From NCBI GenBank assembly GCA_003552785.1, contig PUOQ01000084.1, positions 1 to 51,616 on the forward strand: a DNA stretch of 51,616 nucleotides. Reading direction: 5' to 3'. Positions 10,563 to 18,297 of the stretch are shown one piece after another. Under the pieces are notes generated by a model, which was given only the letters and a program-made list of their open reading frames with translations, searched no databases and was not told the origin of the DNA. The stretch is from Dehalococcoidia bacterium. GTDB taxonomy: Bacteria > Chloroflexota > Dehalococcoidia > Dehalococcoidales > CSSed11-197. Position numbers and translations under genes: made by a program. Positions within the stretch are counted from its first letter, which is position 1; every line of letters starts with the position of its first letter.

Positions 10563-10820
10563 TTTGGGTTCCTCGCCGGGATGCAGACCTTTCCACTTTT
10601 CCATTAATTCATCGCGGCTTTCTTCGTTTTCCGGATCCAAGACAATAGCATCAACCGGGCACACCTCAACACATTGCGGCGCATCATGACTGCCTATACA
10701 TTCAGTGCACCTGCCCTTATCAATGGCATATATAGTTTCACCTTCGGTTATGGCACCGTTGGGGCACTCAGCTTCACAGGCGCCGCAACTGATGCATTCG
10801 TCGGTTATTTTGTAGGCCAT
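10560..10820 (-). CDS. Ferredoxin, 2[4Fe-4S], YfhL type
   Basis: This low-potential electron carrier has 86 residues. The first cluster motif is CISCGACEAECP (residues 10-21). The second is CTEC, eight residues, C, three residues, CP, with the long spacing typical of YfhL-type ferredoxins. An acidic C-terminal tail follows. TAAGGAGGAG precedes the ATG. It is third in a minus-strand run after rsmD and coaD, with a 73-bp gap to coaD. Its redox partner is not evident from the neighbours. Confidence 0.93.
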   Translation of the reverse strand: MAYKITDECISCGACEAECPNGAITEGETIYAIDKGRCTECIGSHDAPQCVEVCPVDAIVLDPENEESRDELMEKWKGLHPGEEPK

Positions 10821-10893
10821 TTAAAACTTCTCCTCCTTAATTTACTTTGTATTTTCACCAAAATCATGGTGGACTTGCTTTTTAATCTTTACC

Positions 10894-11370
10894 TTATGAG
10901 GCCATCTCATCCAATGCTTCAACTACCTGTGTCGGGACAAGGTCTTTTATATCACCTTTCAATTTTGACACTTCTTTTATTATGCTGCTGCTGATAAACT
11001 GGAACTGCGGGCTTGCCATGAAACACACCATCTCCAAATCCGGGTCAAGGCGATGGTTCATCATTGCCATTTCAAACTCAAGTTCAAAGTCTCCACTAAC
11101 CCTCAAGCCCCGTACTATAACCCCTGCTCCAACTTTGCGGGCAAAATCAACCGTCAGGTTATCATAAGGCTCAACACTTATGTTTTTATATTTACGAAAC
11201 ACTTCCCTTGCAAGAAAAAGCCTCTTTTCCAGATCGAACATGACTTCTTTTTTGGGTGAAGAAAACACACCGACAATTACCCGGTCAAACAACCTGGCTG
11301 CTCTCACAGCAATATCGACATGGCCGTTAGTAATAGGATCAAATGTACCAGGGTATATAGCAATTGTCAT
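10894..11370 (-). CDS. coaD: Phosphopantetheine adenylyltransferase
   Basis: This enzyme transfers AMP from ATP to 4'-phosphopantetheine, the penultimate step of coenzyme A synthesis. At 158 residues it is the usual length. Diagnostic segments are AIYPGTFDPITNGH with the TxGH nucleotide-binding motif, the phosphopantetheine-binding RGLRVSGDFELEF near residue 88, and FISSSIIKEV, the ISSTxVKE equivalent. It overlaps rsmD by one base; the rsmD-coaD pair is a widely conserved arrangement. Confidence 0.96.
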   Translation of the reverse strand: MTIAIYPGTFDPITNGHVDIAVRAARLFDRVIVGVFSSPKKEVMFDLEKRLFLAREVFRKYKNISVEPYDNLTVDFARKVGAGVIVRGLRVSGDFELEFEMAMMNHRLDPDLEMVCFMASPQFQFISSSIIKEVSKLKGDIKDLVPTQVVEALDEMAS

Positions 11371-11921
11371 TATAACTCTCCCAATTTAAAAAAAGTGGCA
11401 ACACTGTCCCCATGCCTGAGTTCTTTAAACATTTCCAGCGAAGCATAAGCCGGTTTTAACGGCAGACGCGTCGAATGAGTAGAGCAGAGTATGGTGTCCT
11501 TGCCAACCAGATCAGAAAGCGCCAGTTTCTCGATAATACTATCGATTTCTGGACTACTATAGGGTGGATCCATCAAAATAAGATTGTACTCCTTGTTTAG
11601 TAACTGAATCGCCCGGGAAACATTTAATCTATATACTTTAGCTCTATCACTAAATCCAGTAGCAGCCAAATTTTCCCTGATTATAGCACAACAACGTTTA
11701 TCCTGGTCAACAAAATCCACCCAGCCGGCACCCCTGCTTAATGCCTCGACACCAAGAGATCCACTGCCGGAAAAAAGGTCAAGCACAATCGAGTTTTCTG
11801 CCCCCATATTTTCCAGCGAAGAAAAAATTGCGCCCCTGACAAGCTCGGTGGCGGGACGCGTCGGGGTACCTTTTGGCATCTTTATTGGGTGGCCTTTTGC
11901 CTGTCCGGCAATTATCCTCAT
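11370..11921 (-). CDS. rsmD: 16S rRNA (guanine-966-N2)-methyltransferase
   Basis: RsmD methylates G966 of 16S rRNA using S-adenosylmethionine. The 183-residue protein starts MRIIAGQAKG, typical of the family. It has the SAM-binding motif DLFSGSGSLGVEALSRGA near residue 48 and the catalytic LILMDPPY near residue 115. It is the first gene of the rsmD-coaD-ferredoxin group. The ATG lies at the predicted transcription start, with no Shine-Dalgarno sequence. Confidence 0.95.
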   Translation of the reverse strand: MRIIAGQAKGHPIKMPKGTPTRPATELVRGAIFSSLENMGAENSIVLDLFSGSGSLGVEALSRGAGWVDFVDQDKRCCAIIRENLAATGFSDRAKVYRLNVSRAIQLLNKEYNLILMDPPYSSPEIDSIIEKLALSDLVGKDTILCSTHSTRLPLKPAYASLEMFKELRHGDSVATFFKLGEL

Positions 11922-11928
11922 GAGAGTT

Positions 11929-11957
11929 ATTATATAGCATATTTAGCATACGTCCAA
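11929..11957 (-). promoter_or_regulatory. Promoter of rsmD (leaderless transcript predicted)
   Basis: On the minus strand TTGGAC (11952-11957) and a perfect TATAAT (11929-11934) are separated by 17 bp. The expected start is at about 11922, next to the ATG at 11921. Confidence 0.55.
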
Positions 11958-11982
11958 AAGTCTTTTACCCGCACATATTAAC

Positions 11983-12012
11983 TTGACACACCAATCAATA
12001 ACGTGCTACATT
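11983..12012 (+). promoter_or_regulatory. Promoter of the antitoxin-led operon
   Basis: A consensus -35 TTGACA (11983-11988) is followed after 18 bp by TACATT (12007-12012), which is preceded by TGC, giving an extended -10. Transcription would start near 12019, just before the perfect palindrome at 12028-12049. Confidence 0.6.
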
Positions 12013-12027
12013 ACTAATCAATTATTT

Positions 12028-12049
12028 AATGTACATAAGTATGTACATT
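12028..12049. promoter_or_regulatory. Perfect 22-bp palindrome, likely operator
   Basis: Arms AATGTACATA and TATGTACATT are exact reverse complements separated by AG. The site lies between the predicted transcription start and the antitoxin ATG. Phd/YefM-family antitoxins typically bind palindromes in their own promoters, so this is the natural autorepression site. That it is bound is inference. Confidence 0.6.
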
Positions 12050-12063
12050 TTTTGGTGCATATC

Positions 12064-12309
12064 ATGCTTGAAGCAATATCAGCAACCCAGGCCCGCCAGC
12101 AACTGCTCCCGATACTGGAGCAGGTAAACGCTGAAAGAAAGCGGTACATGGTAACCCGGCACGGTAAACCAGTAGCTGTAATCATGAGCTATGAAGATTT
12201 CTCCCGTATTGAAACTACCCTGAGGCTGTTTGATAATAAAGAGTTATCACGAAATTTTAATGAAGGCCTTAACGACGAAAGGGAAATGCGGCTAAACCCT
12301 TTTGAGTAA
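12064..12309 (+). CDS. Phd/YefM-family antitoxin
   Basis: The 81-residue protein matches the PhdYefM family: EAISATQARQQLLPILEQV, then YMVTRHGKPVAVIMSYEDF. These antitoxins use the N-terminal half to dimerise and bind DNA, and the C-terminal tail to wrap the toxin. I prefer the ATG at 12064. An earlier in-frame ATG falls in the predicted -10 region and the operator palindrome would then be coding. The gene end overlaps or abuts the RelE-like fusion gene, the usual antitoxin-toxin arrangement. It probably represses the whole operon via the palindrome upstream. Confidence 0.8.
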   Translation: MLEAISATQARQQLLPILEQVNAERKRYMVTRHGKPVAVIMSYEDFSRIETTLRLFDNKELSRNFNEGLNDEREMRLNPFE

Positions 12310-12322
12310 GCTGCCGGTAAGA

Positions 12323-13102
12323 ATGAACCAGATACTTATTACTGACCAGGTAAAGAATCGACTAAATCAACTAAACGAGTTTGAAAAGACCCGATTCAGG
12401 CGCACCATTCGGCAACTGGCAATAAATGAATTGCAGGGAGTTAAGCTATGGGGCAGACGGGGTCTTTTCATCTACGAGTTTGCCACCGGAGACAGTATAA
12501 TCTACCGAAAACAAAACGGTGGCAGTGAAACGATTATTCTCGGCCTCTCTGTCAAATCTTCTTCTGCCGGGCAAAGAATAAAGGTCTCGGCGGTGGTTCT
12601 GGCTGCTGGGAAAACTGCCTCGCCTTTCGAGTTGCCGCTTCCTTACATGGTAGGCTCACTTTTAGACGGTGGTATTGACGACCTTATAGTTGTACTCGGT
12701 CAACAGTCGGAGCAATTCAAGCAAGAGCTTACTGATCAACCGGTAAAAATAGTCACCATCCCTGAAGGCGAACAGCAACTGAGCCGCTCAATTCGTAAAG
12801 GACTGAAAACAATAGCCCCGGACTGTGGAGCTGTCTTGCTGACCCTGGGAACCCGTCCTTTCATCAGGCCCGGCCTGATAAACATTTTGATCCGTAGTTA
12901 CAAACTGGAAAACACGCCCATCCTTGTGCCGACCTTTGAACACGAGCCCGGCCACCCGGTTGTTTTCTCACCCGGAATATTACCGGAGTTTATGCGGTTA
13001 AAAGGCAACACCGGAGGCAAGGCTGTACTAAAACACCACAGCCAGGATCTTCGCCACCTGGAAGTAGAAGACCGGGGCGTAATTGCATGCCTGGGTTCAT
13101 AA
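12323..13102 (+). CDS. RelE-like domain fused to degenerate MocA-like nucleotidyltransferase
   Basis: Two domains are visible in 259 residues. Residues 1-78 look like a RelE/ParE toxin: two N-terminal helices, then GVKLWGRRGLFIYEFATGD and SIIYRKQ...TIILGL, the usual beta strands. Residues 87-259 follow the MocA/MobA-like NTP-transferase fold: VVLAAG at 91-96, LLTLGTRPF at 172-180, and GHPVVFSP at 210-217. The domain lacks the normal Arg and Lys of the AAGxSxRMGxxK loop, and the metal-binding DQP is TRP, so catalysis is doubtful. An in-frame TTG at 12302, overlapping the antitoxin stop, is an alternative start. The downstream molybdenum-hydroxylase accessory genes suit a MocA-derived partner. 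Confidence 0.7.
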   Translation: MNQILITDQVKNRLNQLNEFEKTRFRRTIRQLAINELQGVKLWGRRGLFIYEFATGDSIIYRKQNGGSETIILGLSVKSSSAGQRIKVSAVVLAAGKTASPFELPLPYMVGSLLDGGIDDLIVVLGQQSEQFKQELTDQPVKIVTIPEGEQQLSRSIRKGLKTIAPDCGAVLLTLGTRPFIRPGLINILIRSYKLENTPILVPTFEHEPGHPVVFSPGILPEFMRLKGNTGGKAVLKHHSQDLRHLEVEDRGVIACLGS

Positions 13103-13144
13103 TGATCAATAAATTCAACCGGATAGAATGGAGTTAAAAGAAAA

Positions 13145-14155
13145 ATGAGGATGATTTTCGTTTGCATCGTTGCTGCAATCACAAGCATAAGCATGTTGCT
13201 CGCAGGCTGCACCAATCCGAATAAACCTGTCGGCATGGCAGTTGAGTTCAATGCTCATGCAACTTCAGCATACACAGCTCTCGAAAAAGGCTGGTATGCA
13301 GAGGAGGGCCTTTCCTTCACTGCACACGAGAGCTATGTCACAGGAATGGCTCTGGCTTCCTCACTTGCACGCGGCGATATCGGAGTAGCATATATGTGCC
13401 TTGTGCCTGCTATTACTGCTTACGCCAATGCAGGGGTAGATTTGAAAATAATAGCCGGCACCCACAAAGATGGTTACGGGCTGGCTGTTAATCCGGATAA
13501 AATCAAAGCCGTCGATGACCTTCAAAATCCAGGAATACGTATAGCCAGTGTTCAACCCGGTGGCGCAGTAGATGTAGTACTTAACAAAACTATAGACTAT
13601 TTTGAACTGGATAAAAAAAAGGTTTTGGACAATACATTGCGCATGAACCCGGCCCGAGCCTTGATCTCAATACAATCAGGCCAGGTTGATGCTGTTTTTC
13701 TTCCTGAACAATGGTCCAGTATGGCCGAAGAGCATGGTTTTGAAATGCTCTTGGAAAGTAAAGACGTCTGGCCGGGGCTGCAGGGAGGGGTTCTGGTAGT
13801 GAAACAGGAACTTATTAACAGCTCGCCTGAAACAATTAAAGCACTGCTTAAAGTAGACTCAAAAACAGTTGACTGGATAAACTCAAACCCGGAAGAAGCC
13901 TCGCAAATTCTCTCAAGTGCCATGCAGGGAACAATAAAACAGGAAAAGCCGACTGATTCTGCATTCGAAACTGCAGCCGGGTTTGACTACTCACCAGAAG
14001 TGATGCTGAGAGCCATCAACCGTATTAATTTTTCACCTGCAATTGAGATCTCGGGCGTACAGGAGGTGATAGACTACCTGGAGGAACTGGACTATATTAG
14101 AAGCAGTTTCCCGGCAGAAGAAATAATGGATTTGAGCTTCCTTCTGGCGGATTAA
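13145..14155 (+). CDS. ABC transporter substrate-binding lipoprotein, NitT/TauT (NMT1/THI5-like) type
   Basis: A secreted solute receptor of 336 residues. The N-terminal signal ends in the lipobox LLAGC, with Cys22 as the lipid anchor. The mature part has the NMT1/THI5 pattern: AYTALEKGWYAEEGLSF, then the GDIGVAY...ITAYANAGVDLKIIAG region and SIQSGQVDAVFLPEQW. Relatives bind sulfonates, nitrate, thiamine precursors or aromatic acids, so the ligand here is unknown. It follows the RelE-MocA fusion by 42 bp and precedes its permease by 6 bp. Confidence 0.82.
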   Translation: MRMIFVCIVAAITSISMLLAGCTNPNKPVGMAVEFNAHATSAYTALEKGWYAEEGLSFTAHESYVTGMALASSLARGDIGVAYMCLVPAITAYANAGVDLKIIAGTHKDGYGLAVNPDKIKAVDDLQNPGIRIASVQPGGAVDVVLNKTIDYFELDKKKVLDNTLRMNPARALISIQSGQVDAVFLPEQWSSMAEEHGFEMLLESKDVWPGLQGGVLVVKQELINSSPETIKALLKVDSKTVDWINSNPEEASQILSSAMQGTIKQEKPTDSAFETAAGFDYSPEVMLRAINRINFSPAIEISGVQEVIDYLEELDYIRSSFPAEEIMDLSFLLAD

Positions 14156-14161
14156 CCGGAT

Positions 14162-14935
14162 ATGAAAGGCGTCAAAATCATTCTTAAAAAGTTGAACCCC
14201 GGCTGGGGAATTGTTCCCATTTTTATTTTTTTAATTATCTGGGAGCTGGCTGCCCGATTTAACCTCGTCCCCGGTCAGTTTTACTTTCCTCCTTTTTCAG
14301 AAGTTATGGCCGAGTTTTTTAACCTGGCATCAACCGGGGTCCTGGGTGATAACTTCCTTGCCAGCCTGTGGAGGGTCCTGGCCGGTCTTACCGCCGGTTC
14401 ACTTGCCGGTGTGATGCTCGGGGTAATAATGGGATGGAAGGAAATAGCACATAAGTCATTAAACCCGATAGTCAGCCTGTTTTTGCCCATCCCGCCACTG
14501 GGCTGGTTGCCCCTGCTGCTGCTGTGGATAGGTATCAATGAATGGCTTCCCATTACCATAATATTTATTTCATCTTTCTTCCCGGTGCTTTATAATACTA
14601 TCGCCGGCATAAAAAGTGTCGACAAAGATTATGTAAAGGTATCGCGCACCCTGGGTGCATCTGACATCAAAATCCTTACCACGGTGGTCATGCCACTGGC
14701 ATTACCCATGATTTTTACCGGTCTAAGATTAAACGCAGGCCATGCTTGGCGGGTGGTAATCGCGGCTGAAATGGTCGCCATACCCACAGGCATAGGGGCG
14801 CTTATGCTTCGTGCTGAAAGCCTGATCCGGATTGATATCATTATAGTATGCCTCATCGTACTGGCCGTTATGACATTTATATTTGACAAGTTGTTCGGCT
14901 ACATGGAGAACAAAGTGACCGCCAAGTGGAGTTAA
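14162..14935 (+). CDS. ABC transporter permease, NitT/TauT type
   Basis: An inner-membrane permease of 257 residues with about six helices. It carries the BPD_transp_1 signature, including the EAA-type loop VSRTLGASDIKILTTVVMPLALP near residue 160 that contacts the ATPase. PIPPLGWLPLLLLWIG and HAWRVVIAAEM are typical of the SsuC/TauC branch. It sits between the binding protein and the ATPase with almost no gaps. Confidence 0.88.
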   Translation: MKGVKIILKKLNPGWGIVPIFIFLIIWELAARFNLVPGQFYFPPFSEVMAEFFNLASTGVLGDNFLASLWRVLAGLTAGSLAGVMLGVIMGWKEIAHKSLNPIVSLFLPIPPLGWLPLLLLWIGINEWLPITIIFISSFFPVLYNTIAGIKSVDKDYVKVSRTLGASDIKILTTVVMPLALPMIFTGLRLNAGHAWRVVIAAEMVAIPTGIGALMLRAESLIRIDIIIVCLIVLAVMTFIFDKLFGYMENKVTAKWS

Positions 14936-14936
14936 C

Positions 14937-16022
14937 ATGCCGAATATTGAATTAAAAAACATAAGCAGATATATATGTAAAAACATTAACCTCAAAATCA
15001 ACGAGGGTGAACTCATGGTGGTTCTGGGTCCATCCGGTTCTGGAAAAACGACTTTACTCAATGTTATTGCCGGACTTACAGACTATGAAGGTTCAGTAAG
15101 TTTCGACAACAAACCGGTTGACGGCATTGATGCCAGCCACCGTCGTATAGGATACCTTTTTCAGCAACTGGTACTGTTCCCCCATATGGATGTTAAAAAA
15201 AATATTGCCTACAGCCTGGAATTAAACAAGCTTCCCCGCAGCGATATAGAAAACCGGGTTGACGAACTGTTGCGCCTTGCAAAAATAAAACACCTTGGCA
15301 ACCGCTACCCAAAGTATTTAAGCGGAGGCGAAAAACAAAGAGTGGCCCTGGCCAGGGCCCTGGCCCCATCACCCAAAGTGCTGCTGCTGGATGAACCTTT
15401 AAGCAGCCTCGACCTGCAGACTGCCAAATACCTCAGAATGGAACTGAGGCAATTTCAGAAAAACCTGGGTATAACCATGGTATACGTAACTCATGACCTT
15501 TCCGAGGCAGAAGAAATTGCCGACCGAATAGCGGTCATGAACCATGGCAATATCGAACAGGTAGCAACACCTGACGAAGTGTTTTTCTTCCCTGAAAACC
15601 AGGTTGTTTCCAATTTTATAGGAGCTCCGAATATACTGGACTGCTGCTCATGTCGAAAATTGGAACAGGGTGTAGTTGAAGCCGACTGCAACGGCTTGCC
15701 GGTAATTGTTGCACATGAAGGCAACTCGGTGAATCGTATCGCTTTCCTTCCAAGGGATATTTTCCTGTCAGAAACCCGGCCACCGGGCCCTGGAGTTAAC
15801 CGTTTTGAAGGTAATGTAAGCGACATACGCTATACAGACGACTCGGTACGCGTTACAGTAGATGTACGCAGCCATCAGCTGGTAGCTGAAGTTCCCTACC
15901 ATCTTTTTGAAGATATGGCGCTGGCACCGGGTAAACATGTATATTTGATTTTAAAACTGAGGCGAATCCGTGTTTACGATTGCAACTGTAATGACAGAAT
16001 GCACGACACAGGGCTAAAATAA
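14937..16022 (+). CDS. ABC transporter ATPase with C-terminal TOBE-like domain
   Basis: This is the energising subunit of the transporter, 361 residues. Walker A GPSGSGKT is at 31-38, the Q-loop is FQQLVLFP, the signature LSGGEKQR is at 128-135, Walker B LLLDEP ends with D152 and E153, and the switch is YVTHDLSEAEE. About 120 residues follow the ATPase core and include a TOBE-like segment (FEGNVSDIRYTDDSVRVTVD). Such tails occur in molybdate, tungstate, polyamine and sulfate importers (ModC, WtpC, PotA, CysA) but are not usual in TauB/SsuB partners of this permease type. The ATG is 1 bp after the permease stop. Confidence 0.87.
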   Translation: MPNIELKNISRYICKNINLKINEGELMVVLGPSGSGKTTLLNVIAGLTDYEGSVSFDNKPVDGIDASHRRIGYLFQQLVLFPHMDVKKNIAYSLELNKLPRSDIENRVDELLRLAKIKHLGNRYPKYLSGGEKQRVALARALAPSPKVLLLDEPLSSLDLQTAKYLRMELRQFQKNLGITMVYVTHDLSEAEEIADRIAVMNHGNIEQVATPDEVFFFPENQVVSNFIGAPNILDCCSCRKLEQGVVEADCNGLPVIVAHEGNSVNRIAFLPRDIFLSETRPPGPGVNRFEGNVSDIRYTDDSVRVTVDVRSHQLVAEVPYHLFEDMALAPGKHVYLILKLRRIRVYDCNCNDRMHDTGLK

Positions 16023-16087
16023 AATGTCTCCAAACATCTACATTAAAAAGCAGAGAAAATAATTACAAAGAAAGGTAGGTCTAAGCC

Positions 16088-16891
16088 ATGTCATTAGCAA
16101 GCTTAAAAATCCTGGTAAGAGGGGCCGGAGAACAGGCAACAGCAATCGCCCACCGCCTGCATCAATGTCATTTCAGGGTAGTCCTCACTGAAACGTCCCG
16201 ACCTGAAGCGGTCAGGAGGGAGGTAGCATTCAGCGAAGCGGTACATGACAAGGAAAAAACCGTTGAAGGTGTTACAGCACGGCTTGTAAATTCTCCTGAC
16301 GATGTATTCGGGACCTGGCAAAATGTTGAAATCCCACTGTTAATTGATCCTGAGGCAAAGGTAAAAACGGTTTTAAAACCTGACGTTATTATTGATGCAA
16401 CCATCGCCAAAAAAAACCTGGGCAATAAAATGGATGACGCCCGGCTGGTAATCGGTCTCGGAGTGGGGTTTCATGCCGGCAGAGATGTGGATGTTGTAAT
16501 CGAGACCAATCGCGGCCATAACCTTGGCCGGGTTATCCGGCACGGAGAAGCTGAAGCTGATACCCGCATACCCGGCAGCATAATGGGCTACACCGAAGAA
16601 CGCGTGCTGAGAGCACCGCAGGATGGGGTTTTAAATACCCATTACGCCATCGGTGATATCGTAAAGTCCGGTGATGTGGTAGCCGAAATAAGTGGAGCCC
16701 CGATCAAAACAGTTATCGGTGGAGTAGTGCGGGGGCTACTTAGAAATGGTACCACCGTACACAAGGGCATGAAATGCGGTGATGTCGATCCTCGCGGTAT
16801 CAAGGAATACTGTTTCACCATTTCCGATAAAGGCAGAGCTCTGGGCGGAGGTGTACTGGAAGCTATCCTTGCTGAATTTAATACACATTAA
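16088..16891 (+). CDS. yqeB: YqeB/EF2563-family molybdenum hydroxylase accessory protein
   Basis: This matches the EF2563/YqeB family found with selenium-dependent molybdenum hydroxylases. The 267-residue protein starts ILVRGAGEQATAIAHRL, a Rossmann-like dinucleotide-binding motif. It continues with PDVIIDATIAKKN, GLGVGFHAGRDVDVVIET and IPGSIMGYTEERVLRAP. It ends with a segment that resembles a biotinyl-lipoyl-like barrel (GDIVKSGDVVAEISG). Its exact chemistry is not established. An AAAGGTAGG ribosome-binding site precedes it after a 65-bp gap. The neighbours yqeC and xdhC support the assignment. Confidence 0.85.
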   Translation: MSLASLKILVRGAGEQATAIAHRLHQCHFRVVLTETSRPEAVRREVAFSEAVHDKEKTVEGVTARLVNSPDDVFGTWQNVEIPLLIDPEAKVKTVLKPDVIIDATIAKKNLGNKMDDARLVIGLGVGFHAGRDVDVVIETNRGHNLGRVIRHGEAEADTRIPGSIMGYTEERVLRAPQDGVLNTHYAIGDIVKSGDVVAEISGAPIKTVIGGVVRGLLRNGTTVHKGMKCGDVDPRGIKEYCFTISDKGRALGGGVLEAILAEFNTH

Positions 16892-16908
16892 CAGGGGGCA
16901 ACAGGTTT

Positions 16909-17508
16909 ATGCAAATAAGGGATCTAAAAAGAGTTAACGCTTTATGGCGAGATATTTACCCCTTCCTGGCAGCTCAGGCCATGGAACTCTATGGCAAAAG
17001 GGAAGGAGACGTTCTTGAACTCGGCCCGTTCTCAGGGGGAATAGCAATCGAACTGGCCAGCAACTATCCGGGAGTTAATATAACTATCGCCGATGAGCGT
17101 AATGAAATGCTCGAGTCTTTTAAGAGCCAAGTCTCGGAATGTCGATTGGAAAAACGCATAAAAGTAACACAGACGAACCTGGATAAATTAAATTTTGAAA
17201 ACGAGACTTTCAACCTGGTTATCTTCCGGGGAGCTTTTTTCTTTTTACCAGGCACAAAAACACTGCTTCCCGAAATATACCGGGTCTTAAAGCCCGGTGG
17301 TCTTGCATTTGTTGGCGGGGGCTACGGAAAAGATGCCACCAAAGAGGCGATCGAAGCTATAGCAGATGAATCCCGCATTTTAAATGACCGGCTTGGACGG
17401 CGGCGCTTGAGCATTGAGGAGTTGCAGCACCTGGTAGACGAGGCGGGCATGACGCCTGCCACCCGGATTTGTGAAGAAGGCGGGGTATGGCTGGTAATAA
17501 ACAAGTAG
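16909..17508 (+). CDS. Class I SAM-dependent methyltransferase
   Basis: The 199-residue protein has a Rossmann methyltransferase fold. SAM motif I is VLELGPFSGGIAIELA near residue 35, the acidic residue after strand 2 is in ITIADERNEM, motif II is NLVIFRGAFFFLPG, and the post-motif is IYRVLKPGGLAFVGGGYG. The substrate is unknown. It lies between yqeB (17 bp) and yqeC (22-bp overlap), so a role near the molybdenum cofactor or hydroxylase is an inference from position. Confidence 0.75.
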   Translation: MQIRDLKRVNALWRDIYPFLAAQAMELYGKREGDVLELGPFSGGIAIELASNYPGVNITIADERNEMLESFKSQVSECRLEKRIKVTQTNLDKLNFENETFNLVIFRGAFFFLPGTKTLLPEIYRVLKPGGLAFVGGGYGKDATKEAIEAIADESRILNDRLGRRRLSIEELQHLVDEAGMTPATRICEEGGVWLVINK

Positions 17509-18284
17509 CCGGCCTTAAAGGCATCAGCCTGACAACGGCGCTTGAACTATCCAGCCGGGAAATAATAAGCCTGGTCGGAGGTGGAGGCAAGAGCACTCTT
17601 ATGAATGCTCTTGCAAAAGAACTCGAGGGCGCCGGCAATACAGTGATTACTACTACTACTACCAGGATTTTACCTGCCCAGGCTACCGGATACCTCATTT
17701 GCGAAAATAACGAAGACCTCCTGTTTGAAAAAGCCAGACAAAATTTATCTAAAAAACACCACCTGACTCTGGCTGGAGGCCGTGACGGAGAGTACAAATT
17801 AACCAGTATCGGAGTTGACTGCGTCGAAAAAATTGCCTCGATTGCCAGCTATATCGTTATAGAAGCTGATGGAGCCGGCTGCAAGCCGATTAAAGCCCCG
17901 GGCCGAGCTGAACCGGTAATTCCCCGCGCCACAACCATTGTTATCGCCGTTGTTGGCATCGACTGCCTGGGTAAAAAAGTATCAGAAATAGTTTTCAGGC
18001 CGGAGATTGCCTGTGAACTTATTCAAATAAAACCTGATGACACGGTTTCAACAGGCATGGTTGCCAGCTTGATTCTGCACCCTCAAGGTATAACCAAAGG
18101 AAGCCCGCCTGAGGCCCGCAAGGTTGTTTTTATTAACAAAGTAAACAGCGATCTTGAGCTCGCCAGAGCTGTTGAGATTGCAAAAGTTATAAATAAGCAC
18201 TCTAAATTCAGCCATGTTATAATAGGACAGGCTCGGGAAAAACAACCCGTAATAAAAGTATTAAAATCAGGAAAACACAGGTAA
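17487..18284 (+). CDS. yqeC: YqeC-family selenium-dependent hydroxylase accessory protein
   Basis: The 265-residue protein matches the YqeC family. It has the P-loop GGGGKST at residues 31-37, TTTTTRI just after, and IEADGAGCKPIKAP near residue 125. The family accompanies molybdenum hydroxylases that need a selenium-modified cofactor and may bind or hydrolyse ATP during cofactor maturation. The start overlaps the methyltransferase by 22 bp, which suggests translational coupling. Confidence 0.85.
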   Translation: MAGNKQVAGLKGISLTTALELSSREIISLVGGGGKSTLMNALAKELEGAGNTVITTTTTRILPAQATGYLICENNEDLLFEKARQNLSKKHHLTLAGGRDGEYKLTSIGVDCVEKIASIASYIVIEADGAGCKPIKAPGRAEPVIPRATTIVIAVVGIDCLGKKVSEIVFRPEIACELIQIKPDDTVSTGMVASLILHPQGITKGSPPEARKVVFINKVNSDLELARAVEIAKVINKHSKFSHVIIGQAREKQPVIKVLKSGKHR

Positions 18285-18297
18285 ACAGGGGAGAGAA

